From: Bacillota bacterium
GTDB taxonomy: Bacteria; Bacillota; Clostridia; Oscillospirales; Ruminococcaceae
DNA: 64,000 bases
Direction of reading: 5' to 3'
Assembly (NCBI GenBank): GCA_023460035.1
Contig: JAEWRN010000009.1
Location: 1 to 64,000 of the forward strand
The notes under the pieces are model-generated. The model ran no database searches and was not told where the DNA came from. It saw only the letters and a list, made by a program, of their open reading frames with translations. This document shows, piece after piece, positions 50,051 through 58,042 of this stretch. Position 1 is the stretch's first letter, and every line of letters begins with the position of its first letter. The translations under genes were made by a program, and so were the position numbers.

Positions 50051-51349
50051 GTGAAAAGCAAAAGAAAGCGCAGCCGCGCACTACAGGTTTTGTTGCTATT
50101 GGTGGCATTGTTTTTGGTATTGCCAGGCCAAAGGGTAAGGGCGGATGAATTAGCTGAATGTGCGGGGCATTACCGGCATATCGACTGGGAAACGACGACC
50201 CCCGCGGTGTGCATCTGGGCCACGGATGTCACGTTGACGGATGTCGAGGTAGCCCAGGGGCAGGCAGACGGTAGTTTGCAACAAACAGTGTTGGACGCTG
50301 CCAACCCGGTAGTGAACTATTACCCCAATTTTTATGGGTATCAGGATCGCGGTTCGGGCTTGTCGCTTACGGCGGCGGACCTTAGCGGGGTCAGTGCGGT
50401 GGTGGCAGAAGGTGAGACCTCAGAGCAGTATACGGTGCGGCTGATGATGGACAGCAGTAAGCCGGATGAGCGGTATATTGAAATTAGTTTGACAGTGCTG
50501 GCAAGCGATACCTCGTGCACCGCTACCTCACTGGAGCTGCAACAACCACCCACTAAAACACAGTACCTTGTGGGGGAGCAATTTGACGCTACCGGCATGG
50601 TCGTAATAGCACACTATACAGATGAGACACAAAAAGAGGTAACGGCACAGCTCACCTTGTCGCCAGCCGGCCCACTGGCACTGGGCGATACACAGATAGT
50701 ACTGGCCTATGGCCGTCTCAGCCTTACGGTGCCTATTACGGTGCGCAGCGCCCCGGTGCTGGTATCGATTGCCGTCACGACCCCGCCGGCCCGGTTGAAT
50801 TATGTGTCGGGCACGCAGTTTGACCCCGCCGGTATGGTCGTCACCGGCTATTACAGCGACGGCAGCAGTGCAGTGTTAAACTATACGCTGCAAGGCGATT
50901 TGACGATTACCGCGCAAAGCCACACGATAGTGATTGCCGCGGGCGGCCTGACGACGCAATTTGCCGCCGGCATATTGCAACAGACACCCACCCCGGCCCC
51001 CACGGCAGCGCCGACCCCGGCGCCGGTTTTATCGGCTGTACCGACCCCGGCGCCATCACCAACCCCGACCCCCACCCCGACGCCAAGCCCGTCCCCTTCG
51101 CCGGCACCCACGCCAAGCCCCAGTGTGGCCCCGCCCGCCACGGCGGTGCCACCCAGCGAGCCACCGGCAGGGCAGGGCGGGCAGGCAGCACAAGCTGCGC
51201 CGACAGGGTTGTTGCAAGTGAAACCGTACCAGGCGCTGTTTGGGCTTTCTGCGGGCAGCGTGGCAGGGTTTTCGGCGCTGCTTGCACCGGATGTGTATGT
51301 GCTTTTGTGGTACCAAAATAAGAAAAACCAACACAGGAGGGGTTTATAA
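50051..51349 (+). CDS. Surface protein with two Big_3 Ig-like domains and a Pro-rich stalk
   Basis: 432 residues (445 if TTG 50012, which overlaps the regulator stop, is used; GTG 50051 has GGAAAGG 11 bases ahead). Signal peptide, a domain of about 130 residues, then two Big_3 repeats recognisable by YLVGEQFDATGMVV and YVSGTQFDPAGMVV, about 80 residues apart. Next a 55-residue Pro-Thr-Ala-Ser stalk of PTP/PSP units and a C-terminal hydrophobic segment with basic tail (LWYQNKKNQHRR). It should be membrane-anchored and span the cell wall. Its stop shares a base with the next ATG (TAATG). Confidence 0.82.
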   Translation: MKSKRKRSRALQVLLLLVALFLVLPGQRVRADELAECAGHYRHIDWETTTPAVCIWATDVTLTDVEVAQGQADGSLQQTVLDAANPVVNYYPNFYGYQDRGSGLSLTAADLSGVSAVVAEGETSEQYTVRLMMDSSKPDERYIEISLTVLASDTSCTATSLELQQPPTKTQYLVGEQFDATGMVVIAHYTDETQKEVTAQLTLSPAGPLALGDTQIVLAYGRLSLTVPITVRSAPVLVSIAVTTPPARLNYVSGTQFDPAGMVVTGYYSDGSSAVLNYTLQGDLTITAQSHTIVIAAGGLTTQFAAGILQQTPTPAPTAAPTPAPVLSAVPTPAPSPTPTPTPTPSPSPSPAPTPSPSVAPPATAVPPSEPPAGQGGQAAQAAPTGLLQVKPYQALFGLSAGSVAGFSALLAPDVYVLLWYQNKKNQHRRGL

Positions 51350-51516
51350 TGGAATTTGAGCTGACCCTTGGCGCGGGTATTTTACTGGCGGTCATTCTGG
51401 TGGCAGGCATTTTGCTGAAATTGTATACCCACCGCCGCCTGCGCGAAATAGACGGCGTGAATGGTTTAGTAACTTATGATGCGACGCGGCAAAAACCGCC
51501 GGTTGCAAAGCTGTAA
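51349..51516 (+). CDS. 55-residue single-helix membrane protein
   Basis: Sits at the TAATG overlap after the stalk protein with AGGAGGGGTTTATA ahead, one of the best ribosome binding sites here. One helix (GAGILLAVILVAGILLKLY, residues 8-26), then a basic and polar tail to VAKL. No family is recognised. Coupling to the surface protein suggests a partner in its assembly or signalling. It is followed at once by an intrinsic terminator, so the operon is regulator, surface protein, mini-protein. Confidence 0.75.
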   Translation: MEFELTLGAGILLAVILVAGILLKLYTHRRLREIDGVNGLVTYDATRQKPPVAKL

Positions 51517-51538
51517 TAAAGCGGCCAGCAGGCCAATG

Positions 51539-51575
51539 ACAGCGCACCTCCTATTGGGGGTGCGCTGTTTCTTTT
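51539..51575 (+). terminator. Terminator of the LytTR/Big_3 operon
   Basis: 13-bp stem (ACAGCGCACCTCC with GGGGGTGCGCTGT, one G-T pair), TATT loop, then TTCTTTTT. Confidence 0.88.
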
Positions 51576-51705
51576 TAGTCCATTCGTGTAGCCAAAAAGC
51601 CCGTTCGTGCTTTCTTTGCCCAAAAGGGGTTTCGTTTAGTCTATAAAAGTAATTACACGGATCACCGGTCACCCGCGGGCAGCCGGCAAACAGGGAGGCG
51701 ATACC

Positions 51706-52251
51706 GTGAAGGAACAAAAAAGCAAAACGATGCAGGCGCTTTTGGCCGCCGCACGGTTGGAACAGGTCTGGCCGAAAGCAAAAAGAATACGACTGCAGGA
51801 CTACCTGTGCGATATTGCAGACTGCCATGAAACAGCACTGCGCGAGCAGCGCCGGCGCCACGCAGCAGAGCTGCAGGCGGTACAGGGGGCCAGCCAGCGC
51901 CGCATTGATGCATTGCAGGCCCAGCTTGCAGGCGAACAGCGCAAAAGCCGCACAGCCCAGCAGCTTGCCGAGGCATTGCGCGCAGAGTTAGACGCAAAGG
52001 CCGGTGCGGCTGCCGTAGCTAAGCAGCAAGAGCTGATAAGCGCCCGCAATGAGGCACTGCGCCTGCGCGCGAAATACGAAGAAGAAAAAGAAGCCCGGCA
52101 GGCCGCAGAAACCATGCTGCAGCAGCTGCTGGCCGACATGGACGAAAAGGCACAGCAGCAAAAAAGGGCGCGCCCGGGGGCAGGGGTGCAGCACGAAACC
52201 ATTACTTTTCCGCTGCGGCCAACTGCAAAAAATGCGGGCGGCAGATGTTGA
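51706..52251 (+). CDS. Coiled-coil protein of unknown function
   Basis: 181 residues, start GTG 51706 behind GGGAGG. The first 45 residues may form a small helical domain (ALLAAARLEQVWPKAKRIRL); the following 110 are a highly charged Ala/Glu/Arg/Gln helix typical of a long coiled coil. The tail is basic. No membrane helix. A KfrA-like plan (DNA-binding head and coiled-coil tail) is possible but not shown. It precedes the MarR gene by 52 bases on the same strand, so the two may be co-transcribed. Confidence 0.7.
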   Translation: MKEQKSKTMQALLAAARLEQVWPKAKRIRLQDYLCDIADCHETALREQRRRHAAELQAVQGASQRRIDALQAQLAGEQRKSRTAQQLAEALRAELDAKAGAAAVAKQQELISARNEALRLRAKYEEEKEARQAAETMLQQLLADMDEKAQQQKRARPGAGVQHETITFPLRPTAKNAGGRC

Positions 52252-52303
52252 CACTGTGTCCCGAAAACAAGGGGCACCAAAACCGAAAGAGGAGGGTCTT
52301 CGG

Positions 52304-52744
52304 ATGGATTTCAAAAAAGAACTGAACCAATTTTACAATGACCTGTCGTTTTATGAGCTGGAGGTCGTCAACCGGGATGCCGTGCAGCAGCACATCAACT
52401 ACAACAGCCTTTTGTACCTCAACCTGATCGCCTACCACGAGGATTGCACCGCAAGCTACCTTGCCCGCGTGCTGAATATTTCAAACGGCGCCGTGACACT
52501 GAAAATCAACGAGCTGATCCGGCAGGGGCTGGTGCAGCGCGAGCAAAGTGTAAGCGACCGGCGGATGTATTATTTAAAACTGACCGACAAGGCCGAGCAG
52601 CGCTACCGCCCGTTTGAGCAGGATGTCGCAGCGCTTGCCGCCGAAGTGGAAAAACGGTTTTCGGCCAATGAAATTGAGGCATTTTGCCGGGTAGCCAGAA
52701 CCTTCTCGCAGATCTGCAGCGGCGAAGTGCGCAGCGCAGTCTGA
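52304..52744 (+). CDS. MarR family transcriptional regulator
   Basis: 146 residues with a winged helix: DCTASYLARVLNISNGAVTLKINELIRQGLVQREQS is the helix-turn-helix and SDRRMYYLKLTDKAEQR the wing, matching the DxR motif of MarR proteins. The helices around are dimer-forming. ATG 52304 has AGAGGAGGGTCTTCGG ahead; the longer frame lies in the coiled-coil gene. Its target genes and ligand are unknown; the coiled-coil gene just before it is the nearest candidate. Confidence 0.88.
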   Translation: MDFKKELNQFYNDLSFYELEVVNRDAVQQHINYNSLLYLNLIAYHEDCTASYLARVLNISNGAVTLKINELIRQGLVQREQSVSDRRMYYLKLTDKAEQRYRPFEQDVAALAAEVEKRFSANEIEAFCRVARTFSQICSGEVRSAV

Positions 52745-52785
52745 AAAAACATGCCAACTACCGCGTATAGCAGACGCTAATATAG

Positions 52786-52830
52786 AAAAAGCGGGGCCTC
52801 ACCTGTTGCAACAGGTGAGGCCCTGCTTTT
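52786..52830. terminator. Bidirectional terminator between MarR and csoR
   Basis: GGGCCTCACCTG pairs with CAGGTGAGGCCC about a TTGCAA loop, flanked by AAAAAGC and GCTTTT. Confidence 0.88.
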
Positions 52831-52853
52831 GTGTACGGCGGTATGCGGCGATT

Positions 52854-53126
52854 TTATTTTGCAAAAGAATCCATCACGCTCAAAATCTCATCGACCTTTT
52901 CGTCAATCTCTGCACTTTGCCCACTGACAAAGGCCTCCTGCACACAGCCCTCTAAATGGGCGCGGATAATCTCTTTATTGGCCTTGCGCAAAATTGCGCT
53001 TGCCGCCATAATCTGGTTTGAGATATCAATGCAGTACTGGTCCTCTTCCACCATGCGCAGCACGCCGTCTATCTGGCCGCGCGCGGTTTTTAACAGGCGG
53101 GCAATTTTTTGTTTATCGGCCCTCAT
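52854..53126 (-). CDS. csoR: CsoR-type copper-sensing repressor
   Basis: 90 residues, all-helical CsoR/RcnR (DUF156) family. The copper ligands Cys32, His57 and Cys61 have the same spacing as in known CsoR proteins (25 and 4 residues). It should release DNA when copper(I) binds. It lies 11 bases after copA on the same strand and a matching operator is in front of copA, so copA-csoR is a self-regulating operon. ATG 53126 with GAGGGCCGGGCAG ahead. A bidirectional terminator follows. Confidence 0.92.
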   Translation of the reverse strand: MRADKQKIARLLKTARGQIDGVLRMVEEDQYCIDISNQIMAASAILRKANKEIIRAHLEGCVQEAFVSGQSAEIDEKVDEILSVMDSFAK

Positions 53127-53137
53127 CTGCCCGGCCC

Positions 53138-53347
53138 TCAGTCAATCGACACGACGTCATAGCCGGCTTCGGTGACGGCGTTTTTCAGCACGTCATCCTG
53201 TACCGGGGCGGCCAGCGAAACGGTGGCCTGCTTGTCCTGCAGGCTGACCTCGGCAGAGGAGACGCCCTCAACGGCGGACAGTGCTTTTTCGACCCGCATT
53301 TTGCAGTGGTCGCAGCTCATACCTTCAATTTTAATCGTTTTGTTCAT
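53138..53347 (-). CDS. copZ: Possible internal start giving a free CopZ-like chaperone
   Basis: Within copA, in frame, ATG 53347 is preceded by AAAGGAAGTATCAGCA, a real-looking ribosome binding site at normal distance. Translation from here would give a 69-residue HMA protein (GMSCDHCKM) of exactly CopZ size. Other bacteria use frameshifting inside copA to make CopZ, so dual output is plausible; whether this start is used is inference. Confidence 0.45.
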   Translation of the reverse strand: MNKTIKIEGMSCDHCKMRVEKALSAVEGVSSAEVSLQDKQATVSLAAPVQDDVLKNAVTEAGYDVVSID

Positions 53348-55726
53348 TGCTGATACTTCCTTTTCTTGTTTGTTTTGTGTGGTTGTAATTGGGGCAACGG
53401 CGGGGGTGGCAGCGGGCAGGCCCGTGCCCCCGGGAACGCCGGTTGCGGTAAGTTTAGGCCGAAACAGTTTCAGCCGCAGGGCGTTGGTCACGACAAAAAC
53501 CGACGAAAGGCTCATGGCCGCGGCACCAAACATGGGGTTCAGCTTCCAGCCCAGCACCGAGTAAAACACGCCGGCCGCAAGGGGGATACCGATGGCGTTG
53601 TAGAAGAACGCCCAGAACAGGTTTTGCCGGATATTGCGTATTGTCGCGCGCGAAAGCTGAATGGCGGTCACGGCGTCCAGCAAATCGCTCTTCATCAGCA
53701 CCACGTCGGCGCTTTCAATGGCAATGTCGGTGCCGGCGCCAATGGCAATGCCCACGTCCGCGCGGGCAAGCGCCGGCGCATCGTTGATGCCGTCGCCCAC
53801 CATGGCCACCTTTTTGCCGCTTTGCTGCAAGGTCGCCACATGGCGTTCTTTGTCCTGCGGCAGCACCTCGGCAATCACCTGGTCAATACCAAGCTGTGCG
53901 CGAATGGCCTCTGCCGTGCGCCGGTTGTCACCGGTCAGCAGCACCACATCGGCGCCAAGGGTGCGCAGCGCTTCAATGGCGGCGCGGCTGGTCGGCTTTA
54001 CCACATCCGCCACGGCAATCACGCCCAGCGGTTTGCCGTCTGCGGCAAAAAACAGCGGGGTCTTGCCGCCGTTTGCAAGGGCATCGGTGTCGGCTCCAAA
54101 GGCCTTGGCGTCAAGGCCTGCCTGCTGCATCATGCGCAGGTTGCCGGCAAGTACACTGCGGCCCTCTACGGTGCCGCGCACGCCCTGGCCGGGCACGGTT
54201 TCAAAATTGGCTGTCGGCTGTGCCGCAATGCCCTCGGCCCCGGCCCGGCGCAAAATAGCGGCGGCAAGCGGGTGCTCGGACGCATGTTCGATTGATGCCG
54301 CAACCTGCAACAGCGCAGCAGGCGTAACGCCGTCGGCAGGCAGCAGGTCGGTCACTTCGGGCTTGCCCTCGGTGACAGTGCCGGTCTTATCCAGCACGAT
54401 AGTATCGATGGTGTGCAGCAGTTCCAAACTTTCGGCAGATTTGAACAGAATGCCGTTTTCAGCGCCCTTGCCGGTGCCCACCATAATGGCGGTGGGGGTG
54501 GCAAGGCCAAGCGCGCACGGGCAGCTGATGACCAGCACCGCAATGCCGATGGACAGCGCAAAGTCAAACGGGTAGCCCAGCAGCAGCCAGACAGCGGTGG
54601 CCACCACCGCAATGGCAATGACGATGGGCACAAACACGCCGCTCACCTTGTCGGCCAGCTTGGCAATGGGGGCCTTGCCGGAGTTGGCGTCCTCCACCAG
54701 CCGGATGATCTGGGCCAGCGTGGTGTCGTCCCCCACGCGGGATGCCTTTAGCTTTAAAAAGCCGGATTGGTTGATGGAAGCGGAAAGCACCCTGTCGCCG
54801 GGCCCCTTTTCTACCGGCAGGCTTTCGCCGGTCAGCGCGGATTCGTCCAGCGCGGCGTTGCCCTGTAAAATAGTGCCGTCCACCGGGATGCGCCCGCCGG
54901 GCCGCACGATGACCGTATCCCCCACGGCGACTTCTTCTACCGGTACTTCCACTTCGGCGCCGTCCCGCTCAATCGTAGCGGTTTTCGGCGCAAGGTCCAG
55001 CAGTTTGGTAATCGCGTCACTCGTGCGCCCCTTTGAACGGGCTTCTAAATATTTACCCACGGTGATCAGCGTCAAAATCGTGCCGGCAGATTCAAAGTAG
55101 AGGTCCATGTGGTAGCGCTCTACCAAATCCATATCGCCGTGGCCAAGGCCGTAGCCCATTGCATAAATGGCCACAATGCCGTAAATTACCGCGGCGGCCG
55201 AGCCAATGGCAATCAGCGAATCCATGTTGGGCGCGCCGTGTGCCAGCGAGCGAAAGCCGGCTTCGTAGTAGCGCCGGTTGACATATAAAATAGGCACGGT
55301 CAATAGCAGCTGCGTCATGGCGTAGGCGATGGAATTGGGCATGCCGGTCAAAAAGCCGGGCAGCGGCATGCCCATCATATGGCCCATCGATACGAGCAGC
55401 AGCGGCACAAGAAAAATAAACGAGATGATCAAACGCTTGCGGGTGTTTGCAGCTTCTTCGGCAGCTTTCGAGCTTGCCGCGGCGGGTTTTGCTGCCCCGC
55501 GCGCCGCCTTTGCCGTTTGCTGCGGGCTGGCACCGTAACCGCCCGCTTTAACGGCGGCGGAAATTTGCCCGTCATTCAGCTTTTCGGTATCGTAATCCAC
55601 CAGCATGGTATTTTGCAGCAGGTTTACCGCCACAGAATTGACACCCGGCAGCTTGCGCACGCTTTTTTCTACATGGGCGCTGCAGGCAGAGCAGGTCATG
55701 CCGGTCACATCAAACTTTTGCTTCAT
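53138..55726 (-). CDS. copA: Copper-exporting P-type ATPase with N- and C-terminal metal-binding domains
   Basis: 862 residues. N-terminal HMA domain (GMTCSAC), eight helices, actuator loop with TGE, phosphorylation site DKTGTVTEG, membrane CPC in ISCPCALG, ATP-binding His-Pro (SEHPLAA) and MVGDGINDAP hinge. This set defines P1B-1 copper(I) exporters. Unusually, a second HMA domain (GMSCDHCKM), similar to the chaperone CopZ, is fused at the C-terminus after an Ala/Pro linker. ATG 55726 follows GGAGGTTTTTACA. It is expressed from a strong promoter with a CsoR site. Confidence 0.95.
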   Translation of the reverse strand: MKQKFDVTGMTCSACSAHVEKSVRKLPGVNSVAVNLLQNTMLVDYDTEKLNDGQISAAVKAGGYGASPQQTAKAARGAAKPAAASSKAAEEAANTRKRLIISFIFLVPLLLVSMGHMMGMPLPGFLTGMPNSIAYAMTQLLLTVPILYVNRRYYEAGFRSLAHGAPNMDSLIAIGSAAAVIYGIVAIYAMGYGLGHGDMDLVERYHMDLYFESAGTILTLITVGKYLEARSKGRTSDAITKLLDLAPKTATIERDGAEVEVPVEEVAVGDTVIVRPGGRIPVDGTILQGNAALDESALTGESLPVEKGPGDRVLSASINQSGFLKLKASRVGDDTTLAQIIRLVEDANSGKAPIAKLADKVSGVFVPIVIAIAVVATAVWLLLGYPFDFALSIGIAVLVISCPCALGLATPTAIMVGTGKGAENGILFKSAESLELLHTIDTIVLDKTGTVTEGKPEVTDLLPADGVTPAALLQVAASIEHASEHPLAAAILRRAGAEGIAAQPTANFETVPGQGVRGTVEGRSVLAGNLRMMQQAGLDAKAFGADTDALANGGKTPLFFAADGKPLGVIAVADVVKPTSRAAIEALRTLGADVVLLTGDNRRTAEAIRAQLGIDQVIAEVLPQDKERHVATLQQSGKKVAMVGDGINDAPALARADVGIAIGAGTDIAIESADVVLMKSDLLDAVTAIQLSRATIRNIRQNLFWAFFYNAIGIPLAAGVFYSVLGWKLNPMFGAAAMSLSSVFVVTNALRLKLFRPKLTATGVPGGTGLPAATPAVAPITTTQNKQEKEVSAMNKTIKIEGMSCDHCKMRVEKALSAVEGVSSAEVSLQDKQATVSLAAPVQDDVLKNAVTEAGYDVVSID

Positions 55727-55743
55727 TGTAAAAACCTCCATAT

Positions 55744-55756
55744 ACCCCCACGGGGT
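55744..55756 (-). promoter_or_regulatory. Candidate CsoR operator
   Basis: ACCCC-CAC-GGGGT, the GC-rich two-fold symmetric core typical of CsoR sites, lies between the transcription start and the copA ribosome binding site. Confidence 0.6.
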
Positions 55757-55770
55757 GTGGGTCTGTGATT

Positions 55771-55799
55771 ATCATACATCTTTAGTATGAATTTGTCAA
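55771..55799 (-). promoter_or_regulatory. Strong sigma-A promoter of copA-csoR
   Basis: Perfect TTGACA (55799-55794), 17-bp spacer, TATGAT (55776-55771) on the minus strand. Confidence 0.85.
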
Positions 55800-55830
55800 A
55801 CCTAACTTTAAAATTTCACAAAGGGCAGCG

Positions 55831-55861
55831 CAACAAAAAAGCCGCCCCACAAAGGGCGGCT
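55831..55861 (-). terminator. Terminator of the XRE regulator gene
   Basis: GCCGCCC and GGGCGGC form a stem; on the minus strand it is followed by TTTTTT. It isolates copA from the gene upstream. Confidence 0.75.
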
Positions 55862-55874
55862 AAACCAATGACAG

Positions 55875-56771
55875 TTATTTTGCTTTTTTGCTTTTCAGCA
55901 GTACGGAAACAATGCCACAGCCAATGCCGGCGATGGGGAAAGCCACCCATGCGCGGCCCCACATTGACGGGTAAAGCAGCCCCAGTGTGACATACACCAG
56001 TGTGGCCAGCAGCATCAACGCGCCGCAGATGCGGCCAATCTTCTCCTGCGCGGCCTGCACCTCTTCATCGGTATAATTTTCGTGGTTATACGCCTCAATG
56101 TCAAACTTGTTTTGCTGAATGCCTGCCCAAATAATGCAGGCTACCCCGGCGGCAACAAACACAAAAAACAGTGCGCCGCTCAGCGAGCTGTCCCAAAAGG
56201 CCGGCAGCGGCAGGGCCTCTAAGGTGATCATCATCAGAATGCCAAGAAAAATAGTGCCAAGGCCGGTGACGGTCAAAACAACAAAGGTCGGGTGAAACGC
56301 CTGCCTCTGGGCAGGGGTATAACAATTTTCCACATGGGGGTGCAGCCGTGCAAACTCGCTTGACAGCATGCCGCTGATAATCAGCACCAGCACCCCAATA
56401 ATCGCAATCGAAAAAAACACAACGGGGGTCAGCGCCGGGTGCAGGTGCAGCCCGTCCATCAGGGCTGCCGCAGCAACAGATAGTATTAATAACGTAACGC
56501 CAATCGTCGTCATGCGGGCAGAGCGGTTGCGGTAAGCATCGTACGCCGCGGCGACGTCGTTGGTTGCCTCCTGTGCGCTCTTGCTCATTAAGGTATCCAG
56601 GCTGCAGCCAAACAGCTCACACAGCGCCAGCAGCTTTTCCATTTCGGGGTAGCTTTGGCCAGACTCCCATTTAGAAACAGACTGGCGCGACACCCCCAGC
56701 TGCTCGGCAAGCTGTTCCTGTGTCAGGTCTTTTTTTTGCCGGTAAAACTGCAAATTCTGCGCAAGGTTCAT
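55875..56771 (-). CDS. XRE-type DNA-binding protein with a membrane domain
   Basis: 298 residues. HTH (about 5-60: LTQEQLAEQLGVSRQSVSKWESG) followed by a membrane part with six helices and charged loops. Such XRE-membrane proteins are common in Firmicutes and are thought to sense envelope or membrane signals; the signal is unknown. The start is ATG 56771 (AAAGGATGATTGAAG ahead), with TTG 56777 as alternative. Divergent from the sirtuin gene. No partner operon is evident. Confidence 0.88.
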   Translation of the reverse strand: MNLAQNLQFYRQKKDLTQEQLAEQLGVSRQSVSKWESGQSYPEMEKLLALCELFGCSLDTLMSKSAQEATNDVAAAYDAYRNRSARMTTIGVTLLILSVAAAALMDGLHLHPALTPVVFFSIAIIGVLVLIISGMLSSEFARLHPHVENCYTPAQRQAFHPTFVVLTVTGLGTIFLGILMMITLEALPLPAFWDSSLSGALFFVFVAAGVACIIWAGIQQNKFDIEAYNHENYTDEEVQAAQEKIGRICGALMLLATLVYVTLGLLYPSMWGRAWVAFPIAGIGCGIVSVLLKSKKAK

Positions 56772-56988
56772 CTTCAATCATCCTTTCAAGGTGAAGGGGG
56801 CAGCCGCGGCTGCTCTGTTTTTATTATACCGGATGCGGCACCAATTTGCAGCACCCAACACGCACAAACCGTTTGTTTTGCGATGGTTTTATTCTACCGC
56901 GGGCCCCGCGCAACTGCTACCAACTACGTGTTGCGTTTTGGTTGTCAGGTGTCGCTTTTGGGTTGCGCGGCCTGTTTTTGCTGCAAAT

Positions 56989-57018
56989 TTGGCAGGGCTT
57001 GCGGGGGTGACTTATAAT
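56989..57018 (+). promoter_or_regulatory. Promoter of the sirtuin gene
   Basis: TTGGCA, 18-bp spacer, perfect TATAAT, 31 bases ahead of the start codon. Confidence 0.65.
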
Positions 57019-57049
57019 AAAGGTAATCAAAAGAAAGGCGGCGGGGCAG

Positions 57050-57751
57050 ATGGACGAACAGCTTGCGCAACTGCTGCAGGGCAGCGACAATATCGTGTTT
57101 TTTGGCGGGGCAGGGGTTTCAACTGAAAGCGGTATCCCGGATTTTCGCAGCGAAGACGGGTTGTACCGGCAAAGCTATGCTTATCCGCCCGAAACCATTT
57201 TGAGCCACAGCTTTTTTATGGCGCACCCGGGCGAGTTTTACCGCTTTTACCGCGACAAAATGCTGTGCCTTTCGGCAAAGCCCAATGCGGCACACCGCAC
57301 GCTTGCAAGGCTGGAGGCAGAGGGCCGCTGCAAAGCGGTGGTTACCCAAAACATCGACGGTCTGCATCAGCTTGCGGGCAGCCACAATGTGTTAGAGCTG
57401 CACGGCAGCGTGCACCGCAACCGTTGTATGCGTTGCGGCAAAGCATTTGGGGTAGAGGCAATCCAGCAAAGTACCGGGGTGCCGCATTGCAGCTGCGGGG
57501 GCATTATAAAACCGGACGTGGTGTTGTACGAGGAAAGCTTAAATGATGAGGTGGTGCGTGCCGCAGTGCGCGCCATTGCCGGCTGTGATTTGCTTTTGGT
57601 GGGCGGCACCTCGCTTGCGGTTTACCCCGCCGCAGGGCTGCTCAGTTATTACCGTGGTCACAAGCTGGTTGTCATCAACAAAACCCCCACCCCGGCAGAT
57701 GCAAGGGCCAACTGGGTATTTCACGGGCCGATTGCCGAAATGATGGCATAA
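57050..57751 (+). CDS. cobB: NAD-dependent protein deacylase, Sir2 family
   Basis: 233 residues of the sirtuin family. NAD-binding GAGVSTESGIPDFR, TQNIDGLH, catalytic His in ELHGSV, and four zinc Cys (CMRC and CSCGG). Later GGTSLAVYPAAGL and VVINKTP bind NAD. It removes acetyl groups (other acyls possible) from lysines such as that of acetyl-CoA synthetase. ATG 57050 with GGCGGCGGGGCAG ahead, close to a good promoter. Single gene. Confidence 0.93.
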   Translation: MDEQLAQLLQGSDNIVFFGGAGVSTESGIPDFRSEDGLYRQSYAYPPETILSHSFFMAHPGEFYRFYRDKMLCLSAKPNAAHRTLARLEAEGRCKAVVTQNIDGLHQLAGSHNVLELHGSVHRNRCMRCGKAFGVEAIQQSTGVPHCSCGGIIKPDVVLYEESLNDEVVRAAVRAIAGCDLLLVGGTSLAVYPAAGLLSYYRGHKLVVINKTPTPADARANWVFHGPIAEMMA

Positions 57752-57811
57752 CAGGGCTGGCAATCGCAAAATAGAACAAGCAAAAATGGCTTTAAAAAGG
57801 CAAATATCAAG

Positions 57812-57862
57812 AACTGTAAAAAGTTAGCACTCTAATATTATGAGTGCTAACTTTTTACAGTT
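57812..57862 (+). promoter_or_regulatory. CIRCE operator inside a longer hairpin
   Basis: TTAGCACTC-N9-GAGTGCTAA at 57824-57850 matches the HrcA-binding CIRCE element without mismatch. The arms extend to 21 bp each (AACTGTAAAAAG outward), and T-rich sequence follows, so the same element can also end transcription of the sirtuin gene. It lies ahead of the hsp20 promoter. Confidence 0.92.
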
Positions 57863-57901
57863 TGTTCATTTTTCATCCGTTTTTTTTTAATAGTGCCGGG
57901 T

Positions 57902-57907
57902 TATACT
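57902..57907 (+). promoter_or_regulatory. Probable -10 box of hsp20
   Basis: TATACT about 130 bases ahead of the gene. The -35 region falls in a T-run and does not match consensus. CIRCE ends 52 bases upstream of this box. Confidence 0.4.
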
Positions 57908-57961
57908 ATGGGCACAGACAGAAAAAAGGAAGCCGCAAGGGCAAGAAGGAGGATGGTACCA

Positions 57962-57988
57962 ATGTACAAACAAATGCTTGTCCATTGA
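57962..57988 (+). CDS. Possible 8-residue leader peptide ahead of hsp20
   Basis: AAGGAGG at 57946-57952 precedes ATG 57962, which opens the frame MYKQMLVH and stops at TGA. The ribosome binding site is stronger than that of hsp20 itself. It may tune translation or message stability of the heat-shock gene. Could also be chance. Confidence 0.35.
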   Translation: MYKQMLVH

Positions 57989-58042
57989 ACCTGACTGAAA
58001 TTGTCTGAAACGAAAACAATAAAAAGAAATGGGGAATTGAGT

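Noticed and set aside
50985..51160. C-rich tandem repeat that could be a satellite
   Set aside because: It encodes the Pro-Thr-Ser stalk of the surface protein in frame; the repeat arises from PTP/PSP codons.
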